Positions 57,897-64,000 of a stretch of 64,000 bases of DNA are shown piece after piece. Location: contig NZ_JANCLU010000014.1 of the NCBI RefSeq assembly GCF_024294805.1, positions 1-64,000 on the forward strand, written 5' to 3'. The notes below the pieces were generated by a model, which saw only the letters and a list, made by a program, of their open reading frames with translations, had not been told where the DNA came from and made no database searches. The DNA comes from Alsobacter ponti. Lineage in GTDB: Bacteria; Pseudomonadota; Alphaproteobacteria; Rhizobiales; Beijerinckiaceae. The translations under genes were made by a program, and so were the position numbers. Numbering within the stretch: the stretch's first letter is position 1; every line of letters starts with the position of its first letter.

Positions 57897-58499
57897 GGTC
57901 GCCTCGTCCGTTGCCCAAGGTTCCGCGTCGCCGCGGTGTACCGTCGCCGGCCTTCCGGCCGGAATTGCTGCGACGCCGCCATGCAAGACGCAAGCCGAAT
58001 GCGTCCGGCGGGCGGGCCGGGTTCGGAGCCGGTGGGATGTCGAGGGTCGGTCGCGCTCCGTCTTGCGCCCGCTCCCCGCGGGCGCACCGGATTGAACCGG
58101 AAATGCGCCCGTCAGGCCGTCGTTTTGCGCGTGGCGCGTTTGCGGATGCGATCGGCCGAGAGGCCCCGCTTCCCCGCATTCGCAATCGAGCCGTTCCTGC
58201 GCAAGACGCCTGTCCGTGACTGGTGGGTGTGACCCGGCAATTGGGACAGCATGACTGTCCTAATGCGGGCGGACATTGCCAGATTTCCGAAGGCCGCACA
58301 AGAGGCGAATCCGGCTCTCCGTGAAACATTCTGGCGTAACGTGCCCAGGCTCGCGCAATGAATGGAAACTCGGCCGACTCCCCACGGACCTATCGTGACC
58401 CACCGGGCCGCAGGGCAATCGGAAAGCCCCGGCGGCTTGAATTCGGGCGCGCGGCGTGCTGTTTCCCTTCGTCCCCGCACGCCGAACATGGAATCTCCG
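57897..58499. promoter_or_regulatory. Divergent upstream region of gltB and threonine aldolase with a palindrome
   Basis: About 600 bases separate gltB from the threonine aldolase gene. No gene is supported; frames here lack domain content. At 58241-58263 there is a near-perfect palindrome, arms TTGGGACAG and CTGTCCTAA around CATGA, with one G-T mispair. It has the size of a dimeric regulator operator. It sits nearer the aldolase gene, 237 bases before its start and 345 bases from gltB. Confidence 0.5.
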
Positions 58500-59558
58500 A
58501 TGAATTTCGCCAGCGACAACGTCCTCGGCGCCAGCCCGAAGGTGCTCCAGGCCTTGCTCGACGCCAACGAAGGCTCGGAGCCGGCCTACGGCGTCGACGC
58601 CCACACTCGTCGCGCGGAGGAGATGCTGGCGGAGGCGTTCGAGCACGAGGTCGTCGTGTTCCTCGTGGCGACCGGAACCGGCGCCAACGCGCTGGCGCTC
58701 TCCGCCCTGACGCCGCCCTGGGGCGCGGTGTTCTGTCACGCCGAGAGCCACGTGCTCGACGACGAGTGCGGCGCGCCGGAAATGTTCACCGACGGCGCGA
58801 AGCTCGTCGGCATCGAGGGGGCCGGCGGCAAGTTCACGCCCGAGGGGCTCGCTGCCGCGCTGGAGCGCTATCCGCGCGGCGTGGTGAAGGCGGTGCAGCC
58901 TTCGGCTGTGTCGGTGTCGCAGGTCACCGAGGCCGGGACGCTCTATTCGCTGGCGGAACTGGACGCCATCTTTGCGGTCGCCAAGCCCGCCGGGCTGCGC
59001 GTCCACCTCGATGGCGCGCGTTTCGCCAACGCCATGGTGGCGCTGGGCTGCAGCGCCGCCGAGATGAGCTGGAAGCGCGGCGTCGACGTGGTGTCCTTCG
59101 GGGCCACCAAGAACGGATGCCTCGCCTGCGAGGCCGTGGTGTTCTTCGACAAGGCGCTGGCCGAGAACTTCCAGTACCGCCGCAAGCGCTCGGGGCACAC
59201 GGTGTCGAAGGGGCGGCTCCTCGGCGCGCAGATGGTCGGCTATCTCTCGGACGGGCACTGGATCGACAATGCGCGCCACGCCAACCGCATGGCCGCGACG
59301 CTGGCCGAGGGGCTCGCCGCAGCGCCGGGCGTGCGGCTCGCCTGGCCGACCCAGGCAAACGAGGTGTTCGCGGTGCTGCCTCCGGCGGCCGACCGTGCGC
59401 TCAAGGCGGCCGGGTTCCGCGGCGCGCCGTGGTCGAGCGGCAGCCTGCCGCCCGGCTTCACCATCGGGCCGGACGAGGTCTTCCTGCGCTTCGTCACCTC
59501 GTTCGCGACCCGACCCGAGCATGTCGCGGGGCTGGTCGAGGCGGTCCGCGCCGCCTGA
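58500..59558 (+). CDS. Low-specificity L-threonine aldolase
   Basis: PLP enzyme of 352 residues splitting threonine or allo-threonine into glycine and acetaldehyde; related lyases act on phenylserine. The PLP lysine is K204 in SFGATKNGCLACEA, and D171 in HLDGARFANA pairs with the pyridine nitrogen. The N-terminus FASDNVLGASPKVLQAL and SEPAYGVD are diagnostic. Two ATGs are in frame: 58488 (MESPMNF) and 58500 (MNFASDN); the second fits the family start and has GGAAT upstream. An ATG at 58362 would add 46 residues and is unlikely. No clear operon partners. Confidence 0.9.
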   Translation: MNFASDNVLGASPKVLQALLDANEGSEPAYGVDAHTRRAEEMLAEAFEHEVVVFLVATGTGANALALSALTPPWGAVFCHAESHVLDDECGAPEMFTDGAKLVGIEGAGGKFTPEGLAAALERYPRGVVKAVQPSAVSVSQVTEAGTLYSLAELDAIFAVAKPAGLRVHLDGARFANAMVALGCSAAEMSWKRGVDVVSFGATKNGCLACEAVVFFDKALAENFQYRRKRSGHTVSKGRLLGAQMVGYLSDGHWIDNARHANRMAATLAEGLAAAPGVRLAWPTQANEVFAVLPPAADRALKAAGFRGAPWSSGSLPPGFTIGPDEVFLRFVTSFATRPEHVAGLVEAVRAA

Positions 59559-59637
59559 GGGCGCGTCGCACGGACGCCGTATTCGGCGCTTAACGATGCG
59601 GTAACGGTCCCGACCGGTCCGACTGCCGGAGCATCGC

Positions 59638-60657
59638 ATGCGATTTCCCCTGGTCCCGCGTCGCCGCGACGCGGGCGTCGCCCTCTATCTCCTTCTCGCC
59701 GCCGGCTGCGCCGGGGCGGCGTCGCCGGCTTCCGCCGGCCCGCTCGACCCGTTTTTCCCGTCCGGCGGACCCTTCGGCCCGGGCGCGGTCGTGCTCGAGC
59801 CGCGCGGACGGCTCTCTCCGCCCCAGATCGTCGACATCGTCTACGCGCGCTACGGCGCGGCGCGGGTGATGACGGTGCGCAACAGGGGCGGGATCTACGA
59901 GGTCGACGCGATCGACAGGCGCGGTCGTCGCGTGCGCTACACGCTCGACTCCCTCGACGGCGAGTTGCTGGAGCGCGAGATGGTGGGGGCCTACGAGGCC
60001 CCCGTGCCGATGCCGCCCGCGCCGGTGCCGAACGTGAGCGGCCCGCGCGCCGGCGGACCGATCTACGGCGAGCCGCCGCCCTTCGCCTCGCGCGGAGCTG
60101 TGACCCCGCGGGCGGACGTGCCGCCCCCCGACCTGCCGCCTCCGCCGACCGCGCAGCAACGGCGCGAGCGCCAGGCTTCCAGGCCGGACGCGGCCGCTCC
60201 GCCGCCAACCCTGGCGCCCGTCCCCGGCGCGACGCAGCCGCCGCCCGCCATCCCGCAGGGGCCGCAGGCGCGGCCTGTCGAGTCGAAGCCGCTGCCGCCC
60301 CCCGCCACCGCGTCGCGGACACCGCCGGCCGAGCCGGCCGAAAGCGCCGCGCCGGCAAAGCCGATCCCTGTGCCCGTCCCCACGCCGCCGAGCGCGGCCG
60401 TCGAGCCGAGCGCGCGCAAGCCGGTCGCCCGGCCGGCGGAGCCACAGGCCGCGCCCAGCCCGCCGCCCGTGGTCAAGCAGGCGGCCCCCGCCACCCGCAT
60501 CCCCGAGCCGCTGATCGACCCCAAGACGGGCGAGAAGATGAGCGAGAAGAGCGGCGAGAAGGGCGGCGTCACCGCGTCCGTCCCCGTCGCTCCGCTCGAC
60601 GACATCAAGCGTCCGGTCCGGGAGACGCCGCCGGTGCCCCCGGCGGTGCTCGACTGA
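59638..60657 (+). CDS. Exported Pro-rich protein, unknown function
   Basis: A 339-residue protein with a Sec-type signal (about 1-33, possibly lipoprotein-like with Cys at LLAAGCAGA). A short folded part follows at about 48-120 (LSPPQIVDIVYARYGAARVMTVRNRGGIYEVDAID), resembling PepSY-like or small periplasmic domains. The remainder (about 120-339) is Pro/Ala-rich, with patches PPPDLPPPPTAQQRRERQ and a Lys/Glu-rich end. The Pro-rich tail may span the periplasm. Codon use is like its neighbours. It converges on hsp20 with a terminator between. Confidence 0.8.
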   Translation: MRFPLVPRRRDAGVALYLLLAAGCAGAASPASAGPLDPFFPSGGPFGPGAVVLEPRGRLSPPQIVDIVYARYGAARVMTVRNRGGIYEVDAIDRRGRRVRYTLDSLDGELLEREMVGAYEAPVPMPPAPVPNVSGPRAGGPIYGEPPPFASRGAVTPRADVPPPDLPPPPTAQQRRERQASRPDAAAPPPTLAPVPGATQPPPAIPQGPQARPVESKPLPPPATASRTPPAEPAESAAPAKPIPVPVPTPPSAAVEPSARKPVARPAEPQAAPSPPPVVKQAAPATRIPEPLIDPKTGEKMSEKSGEKGGVTASVPVAPLDDIKRPVRETPPVPPAVLD

Positions 60658-60675
60658 CACGCCGCGCCGCGCATG

Positions 60676-60703
60676 AAAAAAGGGGACGTGGTGGCGTCCC
60701 CTT
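60676..60703 (-). terminator. Intrinsic terminator of the hsp20 gene
   Basis: On the minus strand a 7-bp GC stem (60701-60695 with 60688-60682) around a 6-base loop is followed by six U residues (60681-60676). Two further A-U pairs extend the stem. It lies 50 bases after the hsp20 stop. Confidence 0.9.
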
Positions 60704-60752
60704 CCTCGTCAGAGCCGATGGCGTCCGGTCGTCCCGGACGCCGGGCGCGCCC

Positions 60753-61235
60753 TCAGGCGGCCTTGGGATGGCTGTCGTTGGCGACCCCGCTCTCGATCAC
60801 CTTGGCCTGGGTCGAGGCGTTGATCGGGATCAGTCGGGGCTTCTTGGCCTCCGGGATCTCGCGGGTGAGGTCGATGTGGAGCAGGCCGTTCTCGAGGCTA
60901 GCGCCCGTCACCTGAACGTGGTCGGCCAGCTGGAAGCGCCGCTCGAAGCTGCGCGCCGCGATGCCCTGGTAGAGAACTTCGGCCTTGGGCTCGGAAGCGG
61001 TCTTTCGCTCGCCACGCACGGCGAGGGCGTTCTCCTTGACCTCGATCGACAGGTCGGCATCGGTGAACCCGGCCACCGCGATCGAGATGCGGTAGGAATT
61101 CTCGCCGGTGCGCTCGATGTTGTAGGGCGGGTAGGCGTTGCCGCCCTCCGGCGCGCTCATCTGGTCGAGCATGGAAAACACGCGGTCGAAACCGATGGTC
61201 GACCGATACAGGGGGGAAAGATCGTACTGACGCAT
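60753..61235 (-). CDS. Small heat-shock protein, Hsp20/IbpA family
   Basis: ATP-independent holdase of 160 residues that binds unfolding proteins. The N-terminus MRQYDLSPLYRSTIGFDRVF is that of class A rhizobial IbpA-like proteins. The alpha-crystallin domain spans about 35-130, with YRISIAVAGFTDADLSIEV and the GASLENGLLHIDL strand. A C-terminal RLIPI motif (I-x-I type) mediates oligomerisation. The ATG at 61235 has the strong AAGGAGG ribosome site seven bases upstream, which is sequestered in an RNA hairpin. The gene has its own sigma32-like promoter, thermosensor and terminator, so it is a monocistronic heat-shock unit. Confidence 0.95.
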   Translation of the reverse strand: MRQYDLSPLYRSTIGFDRVFSMLDQMSAPEGGNAYPPYNIERTGENSYRISIAVAGFTDADLSIEVKENALAVRGERKTASEPKAEVLYQGIAARSFERRFQLADHVQVTGASLENGLLHIDLTREIPEAKKPRLIPINASTQAKVIESGVANDSHPKAA

Positions 61236-61322
61236 GGCATATCCTCCTTGAAGCGACATGCGGGCCGGCCCGCCGTCATGGCCGGGCCGTTCCATCTCGC
61301 GCAGCCGTGTTGGCCTGCGCTG
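61236..61322 (-). promoter_or_regulatory. ROSE-type RNA thermometer in the hsp20 5' UTR
   Basis: The last hairpin before the start codon (61261-61236) pairs GCAUGUC-G-CUU with the ribosome site GGAGGAUAUGC. The 5' side contains UCGCU, the U-U/C-G-C-U box of ROSE elements, with the characteristic unpaired G opposite the Shine-Dalgarno Gs. At low temperature this masks AAGGAGG; heating opens it. Two further GC-rich hairpins lie upstream (arms CGCAG/CTGCG near 61318-61284 and GGCCCG/CGGGCC near 61280-61262), giving the usual three-hairpin, 80-90-base layout. Confidence 0.85.
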
Positions 61323-61328
61323 GACCGG

Positions 61329-61357
61329 ATGTAGGAAGGGCGTTTTCGGCGTTCAAG
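61329..61357 (-). promoter_or_regulatory. Sigma32 (RpoH)-type promoter of hsp20
   Basis: On the minus strand, CTTGAA (61357-61352) and CTACAT (61334-61329) are separated by 17 bases, matching the alphaproteobacterial RpoH pattern CTTG(AA)-N17-C(T/C)TA(T/C)AT. Transcription would start near 61322, just ahead of the ROSE hairpins. Confidence 0.75.
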
Positions 61358-61478
61358 ACCCCCTCGCCGGGCCCGCCGCCGCGATGAACGGCGGATGAAC
61401 GCCCGCTTCCAATTCCGTTCAGGGACCGGCTGGCACAACAGCGAGGCTCGCCCGCAACGGGCCCGGAACACACACCCG

Positions 61479-61814
61479 ATGCCGACCCCTTCCGCCCGCT
61501 TCGCCGCGTTACTCGCGGCGGCCCTGTTCATGCTCGCTTCGCCACTGGGACGGCCCAACGCCGCCCATGCCGAGGAGGCGCGGACGCTCCGTCCGACGCT
61601 GGACGCCAAGGCCGTCGAAGCGGTGCTCGGCCGCCAGGGGTTCCGGGAGATCGCGCCGCCGCGCCGGCGCGGCGCGATGTGGGTGACGCGCGCCAGCGCG
61701 CCGGACGGCCGGCGTATGCTCGCCGCGGTGGACGCGGGGACGGGCGAAATCGCCGGCCTCACGCCGGTCGACGGGCCGCCCGTGCCGCCGGTCGCCGCGA
61801 ACGTCCGCTTCTGA
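61479..61814 (+). CDS. Small exported protein, unknown function
   Basis: A 111-residue protein with a Sec signal (about 1-31, core FAALLAAALFMLASPLG, cleavage after AHA). The mature part of about 80 residues alternates basic and hydrophobic residues (VLGRQGFREIAPPRRRGAMWVTRASAPDGRRMLAAVDAG), similar in length and pattern to the folded part of the Pro-rich protein at 59638. That suggests a related small periplasmic fold, not proven. ATG at 61479; divergent from hsp20. Confidence 0.75.
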   Translation: MPTPSARFAALLAAALFMLASPLGRPNAAHAEEARTLRPTLDAKAVEAVLGRQGFREIAPPRRRGAMWVTRASAPDGRRMLAAVDAGTGEIAGLTPVDGPPVPPVAANVRF

Positions 61815-61895
61815 GGCGACGAACCTCAGGCACAGCGGCTCTGGCAAAGCGGGGCGACGCGGCTACACTGCGGTCCCGCCTTTCGAGACCATCGC

Positions 61896-62876
61896 GTGGA
61901 CCTCGTCGCCACCCCCGGACTGCCGATCCCCTCCAACGCCGTCGTGACCGACGTGGCCAGCGCCGGCGGCGTCAGGCTGCGTGTCGCACGCTGGCGACCG
62001 ACCGCCCGACGGCAGCTCGGCACCGTCGTCGTGATGCAGGGGCGCGCCGAGTTCATCGAGAAATATTTCGAGGTGATCGCCGAGCTGCGCCGGCGCGGCT
62101 TCGCCGTGGCAGCCTTCGACTGGCGCGGGCAGGGCGGGTCCGACCGGCTGCTGACCAACGCGCGCAAAGGCCATGTCGACGATTTCGAGGACTACGCGCG
62201 CGACCTCGACGCGGTGATGGAGGCGGTGGTCCGGCGGCACTGCCCCCCGCCCTATTTCGCGCTGGCGCACTCGATGGGAGCGGCGGTGCTGATTCGCGCC
62301 CTCCGTCGCGACCCGGAACTGTTCGCCCGTTCCGTGCTGACATCTCCGATGGTCGGCATCGCTCGCCTGCGGCGGCCGCGCGCCGCCAGGCTGCTGGCCG
62401 CCACGCTGGACGTGCTCGGCTTGGGCGGGTCGTTCATCCCGGGAGGGGGCGAGACGTCCATCTCCACCCATCCTTTTGCGGGCAATCCGCTGACGCGCGA
62501 TCCGGCGCGCTACGCGCGCAACGGCGCGGTGATCGAGGCCGCCCCGCATCTGGGCCTCGGCGCGCCGACCATCGGATGGGTGCATGCCGCGTTCCGGGTG
62601 GTGCGGGAGTTCAATGACCCGAACTACCCGTTGCAGGTGGCGGCGCCGATGCTGGTGCTGCTGCCGGCGCAGGACCGGGTGACGCTGAGCCCCGCCGCGG
62701 AGCGCTTCGGGGCGCGGCTCAAGGCGGGCAAGACGCTCGTCTTCCCCGGCGCGGAGCATGAAATCCTGATGGAGCGGGACGAGGTGCGCTCGCTGGTCTG
62801 GGCGGCGTTCGACGCCTTCATCCCCGGCAGCGAGGCCGCGGCCCGCCGCGAGGACTCAGCGGTTGAGCAGCTCTAG
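61896..62876 (+). CDS. Alpha/beta hydrolase, lysophospholipase L2 (PldB)-like
   Basis: A serine hydrolase of 326 residues. The nucleophile is S126 in LAHSMGAAV, preceded by the RGQGGSDR oxyanion-side region (77-84). The acid/base residues are expected in LVLLPAQDRVTLSP (Asp) and PGAEHEILME (His). The family cleaves lysophospholipids or monoacylglycerols. GTG start at 61896; no signal peptide. The 3' end overlaps the end of hisN on the other strand by 21 bases. Confidence 0.9.
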   Translation: MDLVATPGLPIPSNAVVTDVASAGGVRLRVARWRPTARRQLGTVVVMQGRAEFIEKYFEVIAELRRRGFAVAAFDWRGQGGSDRLLTNARKGHVDDFEDYARDLDAVMEAVVRRHCPPPYFALAHSMGAAVLIRALRRDPELFARSVLTSPMVGIARLRRPRAARLLAATLDVLGLGGSFIPGGGETSISTHPFAGNPLTRDPARYARNGAVIEAAPHLGLGAPTIGWVHAAFRVVREFNDPNYPLQVAAPMLVLLPAQDRVTLSPAAERFGARLKAGKTLVFPGAEHEILMERDEVRSLVWAAFDAFIPGSEAAARREDSAVEQL

Positions 62877-63641
62877 CGCCTTCTCGTGCAGCCTTTTGTC
62901 GCCTGCGGCGACGATCGAGCCGCCCTTGGCGGCCGGCTCGCCGGTCCACGTCGTCACCACGCCGCCCGCGCCCTCGATGATCGGCACCAGCGCGACGATG
63001 TCGTAGGGCTTCAGGTCGGTCTCGATGACGAGGTCCATGAGCCCGGCGGCGAGCATGCAATAGGCGTAGCAGTCGCACCCGAAGCGGGCGAGGCGCGTCT
63101 CGCGCTCGACGCGCTCGAACGCCTCCAGCTTCTCGCCGCGGAACATGCGCGGCGACGTACACGACAGAATGGCCTTGTCCAGCGAGTCGCACGGGCGCGT
63201 GCGCAGCTCGCGCTGCCCGCTCTGGCCCCGCCAGGTGGCGCTGCCGCCATCGCCGGTGAAGCGCTCGCGCGTGAAGGGCTGGTGCATCATGCCGAAGCAG
63301 GGATCGCCGTTGCGCAGGAGGCCGATCAGCGTGCCCCACATCGGCAGGCCCGAGATGAAGGCCTTGGTGCCGTCGATCGGGTCGAGCACCCAGACAAACT
63401 CGGCTTCCGTCCGCTCGTCGCCGTATTCCTCGCCAATGATGCCGTGCGACGGAAAGGTGCGCCGGATCATCTGGCGCATGGCCGCCTCGCCGGCCCGGTC
63501 GGCCTCGGTAACGGGGTCGAAAGGCGCGCCGGCCTGGCTCTTGTCGGCCGCCGCGATCGCGGTGCGGAAGAAGGGGAGGATCGCCGTCCCCGACACAGAG
63601 GCGAGGTCGTCCACGAAGGCGCCGAAATCAACAGCCGTCAT
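62856..63641 (-). CDS. hisN: Histidinol-phosphatase, inositol monophosphatase family
   Basis: A Mg2+-dependent phosphatase of 261 residues in the IMPase superfamily. The metal motifs are E71/E72 in IIGEEYG, LDPIDGTKAF (86-95) with D87 and D90, and the late DLKPYDIVALVPIIEGAGGVVT. In Hyphomicrobiales this subgroup with FDPVTEADRAGE at the N-terminus supplies the histidinol-phosphatase (HisN) step; other sugar phosphates remain possible. ATG at 63641. Its upstream region to the window end has no gene. Confidence 0.85.
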   Translation of the reverse strand: MTAVDFGAFVDDLASVSGTAILPFFRTAIAAADKSQAGAPFDPVTEADRAGEAAMRQMIRRTFPSHGIIGEEYGDERTEAEFVWVLDPIDGTKAFISGLPMWGTLIGLLRNGDPCFGMMHQPFTRERFTGDGGSATWRGQSGQRELRTRPCDSLDKAILSCTSPRMFRGEKLEAFERVERETRLARFGCDCYAYCMLAAGLMDLVIETDLKPYDIVALVPIIEGAGGVVTTWTGEPAAKGGSIVAAGDKRLHEKALELLNR

Positions 63642-63954
63642 TCATATCGTCCCGTGCTCGAACTGGCGGCAGGCATAAATCACGTCGGCGCGAAGGGAAA
63701 CCGGAAAGCGCGGCTTTTCACCCGAAGCGCCGACAATCCGCTTCGCCAAGCCCAAGCCCGGCAAGTTGCATGAGGGGATTGCGCGCGGCGCATGGCCGAA
63801 TCGGCCCCAGCCCCGTTGAGGGGCACGGTGGCGATTGGCCCTCCGGAACGTCTCGGCCGAACGGCCTTGCATTCCGGGCCTGGGGTTCCCATCTCCGCCG
63901 TGCGGCGCGCCAGGCGCGTCGCGAGCCCTCCTTGGGCGTTTCCTCCCTTGACTT
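63642..63954. other. Gene-free end of the window
   Basis: No frame here shows a domain or a good ribosome site. The stretch is GC-rich with frequent short complementary words. It is presumably the upstream region of hisN plus the 3' region of a unit outside the window. I see no RNA gene in it. Confidence 0.4.
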
Positions 63955-63989
63955 GGCCGCCGGCTCGCGCCGGGCGGCCATTTCTTTTT
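63955..63989 (+). terminator. Candidate intrinsic terminator, plus strand
   Basis: GGCCGCCGGC (63955-63964) pairs with GCCGGGCGGCC (63969-63979) with one bulged G around a 4-base loop, followed by ATTTCTTTTT (63980-63989). No plus-strand gene ends just before it, so it may end an unrecognised small transcript. Confidence 0.5.
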
Positions 63990-64000
63990 CGGGCCGGCTA

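Noticed and set aside
63718-63981. 87-codon minus-strand frame rich in Arg
   Set aside because: Its start lies in the terminator hairpin, no good ribosome site is present, and the composition is that of a random GC-rich frame.

Overview
The window is a high-GC chromosomal segment of an alphaproteobacterium, most likely of the Hyphomicrobiales (Rhizobiales). This is inferred from the company the genes keep: a group IV PLP-fold ornithine decarboxylase with a long leader, homospermidine synthase, a CoA-ligase/LivGHMKF/PaaK-like transport operon, a one-chain indolepyruvate ferredoxin oxidoreductase, DUF3297 and DUF459 proteins, and a small heat-shock gene behind a ROSE-type RNA thermometer. GTG starts and GTGA/ATGA stop-start overlaps are frequent. 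I see no rRNA, tRNA, CRISPR array, insertion sequence, prophage or plasmid gene; the segment looks like ordinary core and accessory chromosome.

Layout. 1-3.2 kb: an array of short palindromic repeats, a GNAT acetyltransferase, and ornithine decarboxylase with a structured 5' leader. 3.2-7.8 kb: a Tat-exported OpgG/OpgD-family glucan protein, a LacI-type regulator facing a 3-hydroxyisobutyrate-dehydrogenase-like gene, and an EamA transporter. 7.9-10.5 kb: a three-gene NMT1/THI5-type ABC importer. 10.7-11.0 kb: DUF3297. 11.0-19.6 kb: a seven-gene operon (acyl-CoA synthetase, livG, livH, livM, livK, livF, PaaK-like ligase), followed upstream by indolepyruvate ferredoxin oxidoreductase (19.8-23.3 kb). 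23.6-26.3 kb: an MBL hydrolase, homospermidine synthase and a GNAT protein.

26.3-31.5 kb is the most interesting block: a single minus-strand zinc operon. Two tandem Zur-like operators overlap a sigma70-like promoter. They are followed by a 48-residue His-rich membrane microprotein, znuC, znuB, znuA, a CobW/ZNG1-type GTPase with a long His-rich loop, a WD40 protein and a 99-residue protein with a C-x4-C motif. The first and last two products have no assigned role and are candidates for new zinc-handling parts.

31.5-42.8 kb: a second OpgG/OpgD-family protein, a TAXI-TRAP transporter with DUF1850, a gamma-glutamyltransferase-like protein plus amidase, a GNAT protein and a Tat-exported 5'-nucleotidase-like protein. 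43-48.7 kb: ferrochelatase, a stomatin/NfeD pair, and envelope-sugar genes kdsD, galU and galE. 48.8-51.7 kb: an MltB-type lytic transglycosylase followed by a DUF459 SGNH protein whose nucleophile position is Thr. 51.8-57.9 kb: gltBD. 58.5-63.6 kb: threonine aldolase, a Pro-rich exported protein, Hsp20 with sigma32 promoter, ROSE thermometer and terminator, a small exported protein, a PldB-like hydrolase and HisN.

Together the genes cover polyamine synthesis (ornithine to putrescine to homospermidine), zinc starvation, envelope glucan and sugar metabolism, ammonia assimilation, and uptake and activation of carboxylic acids.
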